Source: Silene conica
Taxonomy: Eukaryota; Streptophyta; Magnoliopsida; Caryophyllales; Caryophyllaceae
Length of the DNA: 64,000 nucleotides
Direction: 5' to 3'
NCBI GenBank assembly: GCA_029255685.2
Contig: CM055314.2
Span: 44,536,772 to 44,600,771 of the forward strand
Each line of letters begins with the position of its first letter. Position 1 is the stretch's first letter. This document shows, in pieces, positions 1 to 11,899 of the stretch. The position numbers and the translations under genes were made by a program. The notes beneath the pieces are model-generated. The model made no database searches. It was not told the origin of the DNA and worked only from the letters and a program-made list of their open reading frames with translations.

Positions 1-2
1 GT

Positions 3-1827
3 GGTTCTCACCTTTGTAATCGTTTGCAGGGTTTAAGAGAAGTGGAGAAAGTAGACAAGGGTGATATGGATCTCCGACTAGGAAATGGAGCTCGGGTAGC
101 GGCCACTTCGAAGGGGACTTGCACTCTTGCCTTGTCAAGTGGATACGAGTTAAATTTAAATAATTGTTATTTTGTACCGTCTCTTTCCAAAAACATTATT
201 TCTGTTGCAATGTTAGACATTGAGGGATATAATTTTTCCATTAAAAACAATTGTTTTGTAATTTCTAAGAATGACATGGTTGTTGGCCATGCCAATTCAA
301 TTAATGGAATCTATGTTTTGGAAACTTCAGACTCGTCTAAAAATGTCTATAACATTAATAACAAAAGGATTAAGACAAGTGACCCAAATGAATCGTATGT
401 TTTGCATTGTCGACTTGGTCACATAAATGAAAATCGCATCAAAAGATTGGTAAAGACCAATATAATTAAACCATTCGAATATGAATCTTATGGTACATGC
501 GAGGCTTGCCTTCTAGGAAAGATGACTCGTAATCCTTTTAGTGGTAAAGGGACACGAGCTAGTGAGTTATTAGGGCTCATACATACGGATGTATGTGGAC
601 CACTAACAATCACCGCTAGAGGCAATTATGACTATTTCATTACCTTCACCGATGATTTAAGTAGGTATGGGTATATCTACTTAATGAAGTATAAGAGTGA
701 AGCCTTCAAGAAATTTAAAGAATTTCAAAATGAAGTAGAAAACCAACTCGACAGAAAGATTAAGACACTACGATCTGATCGTGGTGGTGAATATCTTAGC
801 AACGAATTTGATTCACATCTAAAAGAATGTGGCATTGTGTCACAAATTTCACCTCCAGGAACACCGCAACTTAATGGTGTGGCAGAAAGGAGGAATCGAA
901 CCTTATTGGATATGGTCCGATCAATGATGAGTCAAGCTGACTTACCTGATTCATTTTGGGGATTTGCGATCCTCACTGCCATCAAATCGTTGAACAATAG
1001 TCCAACGAAAGCGACCGATAAGACTCCATATGAGATGTGGAAGGGAAAGGTTCCTAACTTATCCTATATGAAAATATGGGGATGTGAGGCATATGTCAAG
1101 GTAAAGACTGATGACAAACTTGCTCCACGATCCGAAAAATGCATTTTTGTTGGTTATCCAACCACCTCACGTGGCTACCACTTTTACAAACCTCATGAAA
1201 ACAAAGTGTTTGTGTCTTCTGAGGCTGTCTTCTTAGAAAAGGAGAGAAATTTTGAACTTAATGAAGTTCGAGAAGTTCAAGAGCCACAAACTGAAGCTGA
1301 GACAGATGAAGATGTTCCTTCTTCTTCCACTTCGGTACCTATTCAACCCAGGAGGCCGAGTAGGGTTCCACATCAACCTGATAGGTATGTTGGACTAATT
1401 GAGGAAGATGGTAGCCTAGACGTATTACTTTTGGAAAGTGATGAGCCTACCACTTACAAAGCTGCAATCTCTAGTCCTGACTCCGCCAAATGGCAAGAGG
1501 CCATGGCATCCGAGATGGATTCTATGCATCAAAACCAAGTAGGGGACTTGGTAGACTTAACTAAGGAGATGAGACCTCTCCAATGCAAGTGGATCTTCAA
1601 GGTGAAGAATGGCATAGAAGGACATGATGATGTCTATAAAGCTAGGCTAGTAGCTAAAGGGTTTTCCCAAGTTCACGGTCTTCATTATGATGAAACCTTC
1701 GCTCCGGTAGCCATGCTTAGATCCATTAGGATAATGTTAGCGATTGCCGCATTTCATGACTATGAAGTGTGGCAAATGGACGTCAAAACCGCCTTCTTAA
1801 ATGGGCATTTAAAGGAGGATGTGTATA
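3..1827 (+). pseudogene. copia pol, 5' part: protease end, integrase, start of RT
   Basis: Open in one frame from base 3 (no real start; the reading frame enters from outside the window). Its first residues look like the end of the aspartic protease region followed by VGN/LGNG-type sequence. Then comes the GAG-pre-integrase zinc finger (H-x-R-LGH near base 405 and C-E-A-C-LLGK near base 505), the integrase core with HTDVCGPL, DDLSRYGY, SDRGGEY and an NGVAERRNRTLLDM helix giving the D, D and E catalytic residues, and the first RT block (KWIFKVK, YKARLVAKGFSQ, WQMDVKTAFLNG). The frame stops where the inserted solo LTR begins. A whole copia polyprotein would be about 1300-1450 residues; this is its middle. 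It encodes replication and integration enzymes of the element, not a host function. Confidence 0.92.
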
Positions 1828-2910
1828 TGTAACATGTCGTGTTTTGAAGTACCCCTATTAGTTCTGACGTTATGTGATGTCACCTTTTTGTGATTCATTA
1901 CGTGCCTAGTGACCAAGTTGTTGACCATGGGTAGGTGAACTTCGGGACGAAGTTCATTTTAAGGAAGGAAGACTGTAATACCTCGAATATTTGTAACGAT
2001 ATTAGTTTTATTTTATCGTAAGGGTAATATTTGTCTAAGTTGTGTATGTTTTGTCACTCGTGGGGTTTGAACTTGGGACCGTCGGGGTAGTTGTGGGCCT
2101 CGTAAGTCGTGCATATACTACAGCTAACGTTTGACAAACCCTCAAAAACATAACACTCACCAAGCCGTCATATATAAGGAGTTGTTTACCCTATTTCTAA
2201 CCTCCTCTATACACAACCAACACCTAAACCCTACTACCGCCATCACAGAGTAAGGAAAGGTAACTTTCACGACCAGTCAGAGCAGTCCAGCACACCTCGT
2301 TTAAGACAAGAAACAGGTATGGTCGTCTCTGGTTGTTGGTGTTTCGTTTTGTGTCTGCGTATGTTGTATAGGATTCGATAGGTTATGAGTCGTCATCTTC
2401 ATTACACTTTATCACCTTGTTGCTGTTTGTGGTTAGGAGAGTCGTATGGAGGTTGTCACGGAGGGTCGTGGGTTTCAGAGTTGTTGTCGAAGGGGTGTTT
2501 GTTACCCCTGGTGGTCTTGGTTTATGATACAGTATGCGTGTCAGGAGGACAGTTGGGGGTGGTACCACCGTTGACTCGGGGGAGGTCGATGCGGTGGTAC
2601 CACCGTGGGATTAGGAGTCCGGTGTCAGAGGTGGTCTGGGTGGTGGTTGTGGGTGGTGTTAGCGGCTGTAGCAGCGTAGTCAGGGGGTTCTTCAGGGGAT
2701 GTCTGGGTTGTTTGCGGGAGGAACCAGGCCTGAGTTACAGTCTGGTTCACCTCGCCGGCGGCCATCGGAGGGGTTGCTGGTGGTCGTGGGTGTAGGCGGC
2801 AGTTGGGGGTTCAGGAACGGTGGGGGCTGGTGGTCAGGGAAGTGGCACGCGGTGGTGAGAAGGGTCTTGGAGTCGCGGGTTGCGTGTGTCGGGTTTTTGG
2901 TGGTTGTTGG

Positions 2911-2959
<49 letters not shown>

Positions 2960-4278
2960 GTTGTTGTTGTTGTTTTATTCATCATCATTGTTATTAGTCA
3001 ATTATTATTAAGGTGATTTTACAATTATAGGATAATAATGTTATTTCTATTAGTATCATTACTCATAAATATCATGGGCAAATGTTATAATTGTATATCA
3101 TGCTTAATAAAATTTAAGTTCTTATTATTGTTTTATTACCCATCATGTTATTAGTAATTGTTGTGGTTGATATTGTTGTTAATGTTGTTACTAGTATTAT
3201 CAATAATAATATCTTATCAAATGTTATGGTTGTGTTTCATGTGCCAATATTATTATTATTATTCCATATTGTTATCATTATCATTATTCACATTTAGTTG
3301 TAAGAGTAGTGTTATTATTTTACCATGGGTTGTGTTTGTATGATATATACTAGTTATGTAATTACTGTCTATATATAGTAAGTCTATAATTAGTAAGTTA
3401 ATTGACAAGTGATGATTGATATGAATGAGGAATTCATGATAATTGATGTGAGTTTGGATAGGGTCAAGTAATTTTAGTAATGCGATTGTATGGGTAGAAA
3501 TTGATATTCAATACTAATTATAGGAACTGAGTTCGGTTGTTCAAGGTGGAACATTTCTAGCAGCTGTTCGGTTGTCAATCCGCAATTGAGGTAGGGGAAA
3601 TATATTATGATTCATGTTATGACATGAAATGTGTAAGTGATGCTTATTACGAGTTTGATATAATTGATTATCACTGACTGTGAATCGTATTATTATTATT
3701 GATCACTGTGGAGATCGGGAGGTGTGAAATGGGTCTTGTGATATGGGTCTTGTGATATTGGGTCTTGTGATATTGGGTCTTGTGATATGGCCATGGGAGG
3801 TGCGGTGTGATGGTGGTGTGGTGTGATGGAGGTGTGGTGTGATGGAGGCGTGGAGGACGATTGAATGAAATGGAGATGGAGGAGGATACGACTCTACTGT
3901 TATTTATGTCTTATTTGTGTTACCTACTCAACCTCGCGGTTGACCCTGTGTATTCGTGTGACACCTACGATGATCCGGAATGGGGAGTAGTTTTTACAGG
4001 TCAGTGACAGATGGATTGGGAGCTTGGGCATGGAGAGAGACATGGCATGGACCTACTTAGAGTTAGATCACATTTAGATATCGTCAGTTGTACTTTCATT
4101 TTATCAAGTTGGACCTCGTAGTTGTTGTAATACCAAGTTTAAATTTAATCAGTATTTATATAAAGTACTTTGGTTTGTTTACCTTGTTATTCACTACCTC
4201 GGATATTCCGGGATGGTAACAGTCCTATTTATTTGAGAATGTCTTGCTAAAGACTCTTAAATAAATGGGGGTGTTACA
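1828..4278 (+). mobile_element. Solo LTR of the LARD-type family, inside the copia RT gene
   Basis: Seen: 2451 bp starting TGTAACATG and ending GGGTGTTACA. It matches, in reverse complement, the LTRs at 23434-25884 and 29278-39876, and has the same length as the first. The flanks are GTATA on the left and ATATA on the right, a plausible 5-bp target duplication with one mismatch, followed by a small TATG repeat at the copia junction. No PBS or internal sequence accompanies it, so it is a solo LTR left by LTR-LTR recombination. It contains an (ATT)n tract near 2913-2959 and an internal purine-rich tract followed by TGTAATACC at about 1973 (see the finding on LTR structure). Open frames inside it are not supported as genes. 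Confidence 0.88.
2913..2959. repeat. (ATT)n microsatellite inside the solo LTR
   Basis: About 15 uninterrupted ATT/TTA units. Related AT-trinucleotide tracts lie at the corresponding place in the other two LTRs of the family (about 24480-24570 and 30310-30400, reverse strand). Confidence 0.9.
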
Positions 4279-4282
4279 ATAT

Positions 4283-5480
4283 ATGTATGATACAACCTGA
4301 GGGTTTTCAAGATCCTAAAAATCCTAACAAGGTATGCAAGCTTAAGAGATCCATCTATGGTCTTAAGCAAGCATCCAGGAGTTGGAATCATCGCTTCAAT
4401 GAAGTCATAAAAGAAAATGGTTTCACTCAAAGTGTCGAGGAACCTTGTCTATATATGAAATTCAGTGGGAGCAATGTTGTATTCCTAATCTTGTATGTGG
4501 ATGACATACTACTCATTGGAAATGATGTTCCAATGCTTTCATCAGTAAAAGGATGGTTAGGTAACCATTTTCAGATGAAAGATCTAGGAAATGCACAATG
4601 CATATTAGGTATCCGGATCTATAGAGATAGATCCAAGAGGATATTGGCACCAAGTCAAGAATCTTATATCGATAAGATTCTTCGACGGTTCAACATGGGA
4701 AATTCCAAGAGAGGGTTTATCCCCATGGGAAGTGGAATCATATTGAAAAAGTCTCAATCCCCCACGGAGCCCAAGGATGTTGAACGCATGAAAATGATCC
4801 CTTATGCTTTCGCCGTGGGATCTATCATGTACGCCATGATATGCACTCGTCCAGATGTCTCGTATGCTTTGAGCATGACTAGTAGATATCAAGCAAATCC
4901 AGGTGAAAGTCACTGGATTGCAGTCAAGAACATCCTTAAGTACTTAAGAAGGACTAAGGATTCGTACTTAGTGTTTGGAGGAGAAGAAGATTTGTGTATA
5001 AAGGGTTACACAGATGCAAGCTTCCAAACAGATAAAGACGATTTTAAATCCCAGGCTGGATTTGTCTTTATCTTGAATGGTGGTGCCATTAGTTCGAAGA
5101 GCTTCAAAGAACCAGTCGTTGCGGATTCTACAACGGAAGCAGAGTACATTGCAGCATCAGAAGCTGCTAAGGAAGCAGTATGGATAAGGCAATTCATCGA
5201 GGGACTAAGAGTAGTTCCAAATGCTGAATATCCTATCACCTTGTACTGTGATAACAGTGGTGCTGTCTTTCTGGCTAAGGAGCCAAAGTCTAGTAATAAG
5301 TCTAGACATGTACCAAGAAAATATCATGTAATTTGGGATTTCATTGATAGGAAGGAAATAGTGATTTGTAAGGTTGGGACAGACGATAATGTGGCTGATC
5401 CTTTAACCAAACCCTTGTCGCAGGTCAAGCATGATTCTCATGCTCATTCTATGGGTCTTAAGAGTTTACCCAATGTGTAA
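4283..5480 (+). pseudogene. copia pol, 3' part: reverse transcriptase and RNase H
   Basis: Continuation of the copia pol downstream of the inserted solo LTR. Seen: RT motif SIYGLKQASRSW, the catalytic YVDDILLIG near base 4495, then the connection and RNase H with an intact D-E-D arrangement (KGYTDASF, STTEAEYIAAS, LYCDNSGA) and the usual copia C-terminus ending soon after VADPLTKPL. The frame is uninterrupted to the stop at 5478-5480. The upstream part at 3-1827 supplies the first RT block; the inserted LTR makes the gene non-functional. Nothing else in this half is obviously damaged, so the copia element was probably in good condition when it was hit. Confidence 0.93.
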
Positions 5481-6273
5481 TCGATTATACGATATAAAAT
5501 GAAAAATGTTGTTTTTGCGTTCATATAAGATAATCTTGTTCATCATTTAAAGTTTTATAACTTATTTTATTTAATGTACTTTGTTAAATCCAAATAGGAT
5601 TGTAAGACAATTGCTGAACCCTGTTAAAGTGAACTGGATTAACTTAGTAATGCCCCTAGTCACTTATATGAGGTGACGTCTCGAAGTGACTAGATTATGA
5701 TGCGATTGATGGTGAGTTCTAACACCATAGAGTCATAAGGGATGACTAGTCGATCATATAGACAAACTGTAAAGTACACTTGTGTCGGGCAGTGACCACT
5801 TATAGAGTTCTTTAGAATTCAATGGAGCCTGGTCGTGGCAAGAGCTGCTATATATATTCTTATGAGTCGATTCTTTGACTAGAGACTGGTTACTCTAAAA
5901 GGTGACATAATTCAGAATGACTTTAATTTATGTTCTACGATCTTCCGTAAAAGGGGTCAAATGGGCATATTTTGGATCACAATGGACGATGTTAGCCAAG
6001 GAGAACAGTCGGATAGGAATTGTTTTGCCCCTTGTCAGGGTTATCTTAAATCTCAAGGCCACTCGAGGAGTAATGAACTGGAAATGCGTGGCCACGCTCG
6101 GAGACTATCTATGGTAGATAATTCCGGTCTATCAGTTACACTCCATATCGAGAAAAACCACTATTGATTTGATCATGTGCAAGTACGACCTGTAAGACAC
6201 CTTGCATTGAGTGGGAGTGATGTAATAGAACAAGATAATCGGTGATCCACACTTGTGAGGACAAGTGGGAGAT
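5481..6273 (+). other. copia 3' untranslated region with polypurine tract
   Basis: No credible coding frame. Ends with ACAAGTGGGAGAT directly before the TGTTGG of the LTR, the expected polypurine primer site for plus-strand synthesis. Confidence 0.7.
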
Positions 6274-7416
6274 TGTTGGAGTAAGTGTCCTCGACAATAA
6301 TGTGATCACGTCAATAATATAATTAATTGACAAATATCTATAAAAGAATATTCATGGGATGATTCTTTATCATAAGACAACTGGTCAACATTAATCGGTA
6401 ATGATTGGCTTGCTAGAGTTTGACATTACTGTCGTAATGACGGTGGTGACCAGTTGATCCCTTTAGGTCACACCTTTAGGACAACTTTCTTAATGATAAA
6501 TGAAATAACTGTATATTGATACGAGTTAGTTCATTTCTAGTTTATAAATAATATAAGGAGAAATTATAATAAGATTATAAATTAAAACGTTTTAGTGATC
6601 GAAATGTCATCGCTATTACTTATAAGTTTATGAAACATAAAATTACTCGAATGAATTAATTTAACTACAATTGTTGTAGTAATAAAATACGATTAAATAG
6701 ATATAAGTAATTATTTGAATTACTTTTAGATTTACGATAAAGAGTTTAAAAGTTAAACTACAAATTACGTAAACTAAATTGTCCTAACTAATATTACGTA
6801 TGGGTCCATTTTTGTGACATGGACCGTGTGTTCTCACACACACATACAACATTACATATTTCCTAATGTGAGGAACATATGAAGGACATCTATTTAATGC
6901 TTATGGCTTGAGTGGGAAACATTGTAGAATATTAAGGTGTCATCCATTGGGCACTCTTATCCCACCACCCGGCCACCACCTTGAGGAGGAAAAAAAAAGA
7001 ATATTGTTCCCTCATTCATTCATTCATGTTGTTGCTAGGGTTTTGTATTAGTGAGAAAAAGAAAGAAAACTCTCCCTAATTCAAACACTAAAACCGTGTA
7101 GCCTGCTTTGTGAACTAGAGATTTTTGTATATTGTTCTAGCAAAATAACATACAAAACATTGAGTGTAGTGTGTCTTGGTGTTCATCTTTTGGAGGCCAT
7201 CTCTTTGAAGGCTCAAGGAGGATGAACCGTGTGATAAGCTCAAGAAGAAGTGAAGAAGGTGACTTCACTTGTGCCCTATTTTAGCCGAGACTAGCAATGT
7301 AAGGAAGCTTGTTCTTCCTCTTGAATCTCGTTTAATCTTTTGTTAAGCATGCATAAGTTCAACTAATTATATGATAATAATATTAGTATGACTAAAGAAG
7401 GTATTTAAACTTAACA
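6274..7416 (+). repeat. copia 3' LTR
   Basis: Starts TGTTGGAGTAAGTGTCC and ends ACTTAACA. The first 250 bp align with the reverse complement of the right part of 41634-42866, including a shared block CAACATTAATCGGTAATG and a shared block about the TTTAGGTCACACC sequence; a second shared block TTAGTATGACTAAA lies near the other end. This both fixes the LTR limits and identifies the second copy as a related solo LTR. Confidence 0.85.
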
Positions 7417-8441
7417 GGAACTTCTTAAACACCCATGTGAAAGACCTATCGTTCTCATGATCGACAATTGCAGCAGTAAAGGTTACTGATTTTTTGTGGT
7501 TATCAACACCGGTGAATGGCGTGAAGGCCATGTGATACTTGTTAGTACCATAAGTAGGGTCAAATGTGATGGTGTCCCCGAACATGGAATAATTGGTCCT
7601 TGCCTGCCCGTCTGCCCAAAAGATTCTAGCCAAACATTCATCCTCATCAACTTCATAAGCATAGTAAAAAATTTCAGAAGTTTCAGCGAGCCCCTTTAAA
7701 TAGCCGAGAATCATTTCAGCATCTTTGTCACCTATGAAACATTTAATATTTCTTTTGAAGTTCTTGAAATCTGTCAGAGTTGCACCAATGTTTGCATACC
7801 CATTTGATTGTTCCCCCATCATTCTAAATGTCCTTGTAGCACCAATGTTGAGTTTACAATTGTTAACAATTGTTTGCTTAATGTAAAGGTTAAGTGTTCT
7901 TAAATTTTTCTGAAATTCCCTCTCTTTGAGTGAACAAAGTCTGTGATTATGACCTTCGTAAAACTGATCAATGACATACCCTCTTATCTGCATGTTATCA
8001 TTAAATACAACACAAAACCGTATTTTTTCCTTGCAACCAAATCTTGTTAGTTTTGTTTTCTTTGCTTCTCCAGACCTTTTTCTCTTCTTATTCCTTTCTG
8101 CATTTTCATTTTCAACAACCGGCAGAAACTTTTTACGATCCTCTTTGAATCAATGTCTGTTACAGACCATAGATTTTTTTGTCTACCAAACCATCACGGA
8201 ATCTCGTTTGTGTGTACTTTCTCGGTATGAAACCACAGGCCACGGCATATAAATTGTAAAACTCTATTGCCTCCTCAAGCTTTACAAACATTAGCCCCGA
8301 TGCAGGCTTGAAACCATTTTCTACCATCCTACTCCACTCCTCACTACCACCTGGAGTGTATCTCATTCCAAGATTATGGACAGTATTATCCCCTGTTTCT
8401 GATACGAATTCTTGAGCAAAGAAATCGTCCGCGGAAGCTTT

Positions 8442-9491
8442 CTTCGAAATCTTGAGAACAATCTTGAATGAATTAATAAAATAGGCAAAGTATGGAACGA
8501 TCTTGAAACAATCTTGAAAATAATGAACGATGGATGATGAAGGTGGTCGGTGATGTTGTCGTTGATGGTGGCGTCCTTCGGTGGTGGTGGTGGTGGTGGT
8601 TGTTATTATTGTTGTGACGGTCTTGAGGTGAATCCCTAAGGTAGAAGGATATTTGTTTGCCCTAGACCTATAGGATAAACAATGGTGATTTACTCCCTAG
8701 ACCTATAGTTTGTAAATCTTGCTAATACTTGAAACGCGACAAATATTAACGGTTCGGATCAACACTCGATGAGTCCTTGAGATTTCTTTAAGAATGCCTT
8801 AAAAGAAAACTTGTAAATTTTGATTGAATACTTAACTGAATAACAAGAAGAACCATGTGCCCTATTTATAGGATAATCACACGTCCCAAACAAGCATCAC
8901 ACGCCTCCCATAATTCATACTAGAATTGGGAGTCCTAAAGCTATCCTAATGGATTAAATATAATCCTTATTAAAATAAAACCCTATCTTAGGAATTAAAA
9001 GAATTAAATAACTAATCGTAATAATCCTAGGATAACTAACGAATAAGGTAGTAATTAGTTTGTAACAACCTTGTAACAAACTCATAACTACCTTAACAAA
9101 CTATAACAAACTCTTATAACAACCTATAACTAACTTAATAAAAATAACATAGAAATTAAAAATACTCCAACTTCGTGTTGGAAACCACAATGGCCAAGCA
9201 ACCCAACACCCGTGACCGAGCAATGGCCGGACTTTGAGCAGCCAATGACCGAGCCATACACGGCCCATGGGTCGTGCCTCTCCAAGTTGGTCCGTCCCCA
9301 AATGCTTAGCTTCTCTTCGACTTGATTCGTTTCTTGATATTACCTTATTAGCCCAAGGTCTTAAAGTCCAACGAAGCTTTATTAGACAAAATACTAGCCA
9401 TACGATAACTAATGCCAAAATAGCTAATATAATTTGCCTCATCATCCTTTGTTCATGATAACGAATCGATGCTCTATCCATATTCGGATCA
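8442..9491 (-). mobile_element. E-family LTR (solo) inserted in the C1 transposase exon
   Basis: Reverse-complement match, with substitutions and indels, to 57192-58229. Both copies begin exactly at TGATCCGA, and sequence outside that point is unrelated, which defines one end. The opposite end is placed at about 8442 because AAAAC on one side and AAAGC on the other look like a 5-bp target duplication and because the transposase frame resumes there. The end does not finish with the usual CA, so the boundary is uncertain by a few bases. A TATA-containing leader and a poly(A)-type AATAAA region in the other copy support an LTR. It may be solo or a short non-autonomous element. Confidence 0.65.
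9101..9475 (-). CDS. Possible small membrane protein frame in the E LTR (copy 1)
   Basis: Read from the ATG at 9475 this frame gives about 125 residues. It has a hydrophobic stretch (IILAILALVIVWLVFCL), then RWTLRPWAN, a variable middle, and WSIFNF with IFIKLVI at the end. The copy at 57202-57576 has the same start, the same LRPWAN block and the same ending although the two LTRs have diverged. This could be a conserved LTR-encoded peptide or chance retention of an open frame; I do not recognise the family. Confidence 0.25.
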   Translation of the reverse strand, partial: RASIRYHEQRMMRQIILAILALVIVWLVFCLIKLRWTLRPWANKVISRNESSRREAKHLGTDQLGEARPMGRVWLGHWLLKVRPLLGHGCWVAWPLWFPTRSWSIFNFYVIFIKLVIGCYKSLL

Positions 9492-9552
9492 GTTTTTGAT
9501 GCAAATGTGGGTGTAGAGAAAGTTGTTTCATTGGTATTATTTATTTCAATAC

Positions 9553-10865
9553 CTAAAAACATATTGAAATAAGTTACTATGTGCAGTTATTGTAAGCTTC
9601 TATAGCAGTTATTATATTGCATAATGCTAGTTATTCTAATGCAAATGAATTATTGTATTTACAGTGAGTTATTTTAAGCTTCAATAGCAGTTATTGTATT
9701 GCACAATACAAGTTATTTTAATGCACAATGAGTTATTGTATTACAGTGAGTTATTTTAAGCTTCAATAGATGTTATTGTATTGCATTTATTTTAAGCTTT
9801 CATAACAGTTATTATATTATATAATGCTAGTTATTGTATTACAGTGAGATATTTCAAGCTCCATAGCAGTTATTATATTGCACAATACAAGTTATTCTAT
9901 TGCACAGTTAGTTATTGTATTTACAGTGGGTTATTTTAAGCTTCAATAGCAGTTATTGTATTGCATTTTATTCTAAGCTTTCATAACAGTTATTATATTA
10001 TATAATGCTAGTTATTGTATTACAGTGAGATATTTCAAGCTCCATAGCAGTTATTATAATGCACAATACAAGTTATTCTATTGCACAATTAGTTATTGTA
10101 TTTACAGTGGGTTATTTTAAGCTTCAATAACAGTTATTGTATTGCATTTTATTCTAAGCTTTCATAACCGTTATTATATTATATAATGCTAGTTATTGTA
10201 TTACAGTGAGATATTTCAAGCTCCATAGCAGTTATTATATTGCACAATACAAGTTATTCTATTGCACAATGAGTTATTGTATTTATAGTGAGTTATTTTA
10301 ATCTTCAATAGCAGTTATTGTATTGCATTTATTCTAAGCGTTCAAAACAGTTATTATATTATATAATGCTAGTTATTGTATTACACTGAGTTTTTAAAGA
10401 TTCATAGCAGTTATTATATTGCACAATACAAGTTATTGTAATGCACAATGAGTTATTGTATTAGAGTGAGTTATTTTAAGCTTTGATAGCAGTTATTGTA
10501 TTGCATTTATTTTAAGCGTTCACAGCAGATATTATATTATACAATGCTAGTTATTGTATTACACTGAGTACTTTTAAGCTTCCATAGTAGTTATTATATT
10601 GCACAATACAAGTTATTTTAATTTACAATGAGTTATTTTATTACAGTTAGTTATTTTAAGCTCTCATAGCAGTTAATAGGTTATTGTATTACAGTAATAT
10701 AGTTATTGTATTACAGTAATATAGTTATTGTATTACACTAATCTAGTTATCAAATACCATAAGGTGAATGATATCATGAAATCATCAATGTTTGATCGTT
10801 ATCAACTTCATTAACGTCTGAGTAACAACAGTGATTATATCATTATAAACTAGACATATTGATAC
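9553..10865 (-). repeat. AGTTATTGTA motif array in the C1 transposase intron
   Basis: The intron is almost entirely made of variants of GTTATTGTAT / TATTATATTGCACAATAC separated by about 20-30 bp, in higher-order blocks of roughly 180-190 bp with AAGCTTCAATAGCAG and TATAATGCTAGTTATTG landmarks. The same core occurs throughout C2 in both orientations. No open frame. The spacing is near two helical turns, which would suit binding sites on one DNA face (inference). Confidence 0.85.
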
Positions 10866-10976
10866 ATGAAATCATCAATGTTTGATCGCCATTAAGTTCA
10901 TCTAGCTGAATAAGTTGATCGTCATTAAGTTCGTCTGAATTCATCATCGCAAATCCTGAAAATTACGAAAACAATA

Positions 10977-11795
10977 CATAAATTGTCGTAAAATTTGTTA
11001 TTTGAATCAAATAATTCAGTTATTGAAGTATTAAAATAACTAAATCGTAAGAAATATTGGTATCGAAAAATTAGGGTTCCTGTAATTTTTTCGTCTGATT
11101 TTTCTGAATTGATACTTTTTAGTTGAATTATTGAAGATAATGAATTGAATTTAGGTAATAATTGTGTATTCTGAAGAATTGATGAAGAATTGATGAAGAA
11201 TTTGATGAAGAATTGGTGATTTTCTGGGATTTTTTGATGATTATTTTGGGAATTTGAAGGAGAGAGAAAGTTGGGGAAAACAGAGTTTGTCAGCTTGAAT
11301 TGTAAAATTTTAGCGCGTGTTAGAAATTTGAGTTTAGGTCAATTGTATTTATACGCGGGGGTAACTCACGGAATATGGCAAACTCACCGGAACTTGCCTC
11401 TATATATATACAATTGACCTAAACCCAAATTTGTAACACGCGCCTAAAATTCACAATTCCAGCTGACAAAATCTGTTTTCCCCAAATTTCTCTCTCCTTT
11501 AAATTCCCAAAATAATCATCAAAACAAATCGCACAAAAATCATCAAAATCGATCACACAAATTCATCAATTCTACAATTGATTTCAGAATCCACAATTAT
11601 TACCTAAATTAATTCATTGTCATCAATAATTCAATTAAAAACTATCAATTCAGGAAGATCAGATTAAAATATTCCATGAACCCTAATTTTTCGAAGGTAC
11701 CAACTTTTTTTACGATTTTCTTATTTTAATACTCGAATAACTGAATTATTTGATTCAAATAACAAATTGTATGACGATTTATGTATTGTTTATCA
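10977..11795. repeat. Large imperfect palindrome joining C1 and C2 head to head
   Basis: 10977-11345 and 11410-11795 are inverted copies: shared blocks include ATTTGAATCAAATAA, CAATTGACCTAAAC, the ACACGCGC segment and GGGGAAAAC/CTGACAAA. They are the 5' leaders of two C-family elements pointing away from each other. The terminus of C1 (GTGAGTT motifs) and a short (TA)n tract lie in the centre. C2 has lost the corresponding terminal bases, since its homology starts right after the (TA)n. Confidence 0.8.
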
Positions 11796-11899
11796 TACCG
11801 TTGGCATTTGACTGATAATTTATTTTCATAATCTTAAAAAATTATTGATAATCTAGATTAGCACACCAACTCTTTGTTAAAATGCCTAGTTGAATGTAG

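Larger units (their letters stand above)
1..7416 (+). mobile_element. Ty1/copia retrotransposon, 5' end outside the window
   Basis: Seen: the pol order protease end, GAG-pre-integrase, integrase, reverse transcriptase, RNase H (integrase before RT, the copia order), followed by about 0.8 kb of untranslated sequence, a purine-rich tract and one LTR that starts TGTTGG and ends AACA. The 5' LTR and gag lie upstream of base 1. The RT coding region is split by a 2451-bp solo LTR of another family at 1828-4278. The 3' LTR abuts base 7417, where a FAR1-like transposase pseudogene is cut off in mid-exon, so this element inserted into that gene. Family assignment is certain at superfamily level; the copia lineage was not resolved. 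Confidence 0.93.
7417..10947 (-). pseudogene. FAR1-like (MULE) transposase gene of element C1, broken
   Basis: Exon 1 is 10866-10947 (start codon at 10947, 82 bp, donor GTATCA), the intron 9553-10865, and exon 2 starts at 9552 after an acceptor ending TTTTTAG. This matches the exon structure and phase of the gene in B2. Exon 2 codes for the shared TPGGSEEW block, a FAR1 DNA-binding domain (YAVACGF ... DQFYEGHNH), and the MULE transposase core with FDPTYGTNKYHMAFTPFTG and HKKSVTF. It is interrupted by an E-family LTR at 8442-9491, with the frame consistent on both sides, carries a one-base expansion of an A run near 8172 that shifts the frame, and is cut by the copia LTR at 7417, so the second catalytic Asp, the SWIM finger and the C-terminus are absent. 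Non-functional. Confidence 0.82.
7417..11400 (-). mobile_element. TA-flanked FAR1/MULE element C1, 3' part lost
   Basis: Read on the minus strand it starts at 11400 beside a (TA)n tract with GAGGCAAGTTCCGGTGAG, followed by a second GTGAG (CCGTGAGTTACC), then a 5' leader, an exon with the start codon, an intron full of AGTTATTGTA repeats, and the main transposase exon, which the copia insertion truncates at 7417. Its other terminus must lie upstream of base 1 beyond the copia 5' LTR. An E-family LTR at 8442-9491 interrupts the main exon. The family is defined by this terminus and the AGTTATTGTA arrays shared with C2. Confidence 0.75.

Noticed and set aside
3..13. GGTTCTCACC at the window start resembles the terminal motif of family A
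   Set aside because: It is part of the copia protease coding frame (Gly-Ser-His-Leu) and is not followed by other family A sequence or (TA)n.
2385..3016. Open frames in the solo LTR at 1828-4278
   Set aside because: Low-complexity, running into an (ATT)n tract, not conserved in frame with the other LTR copies.
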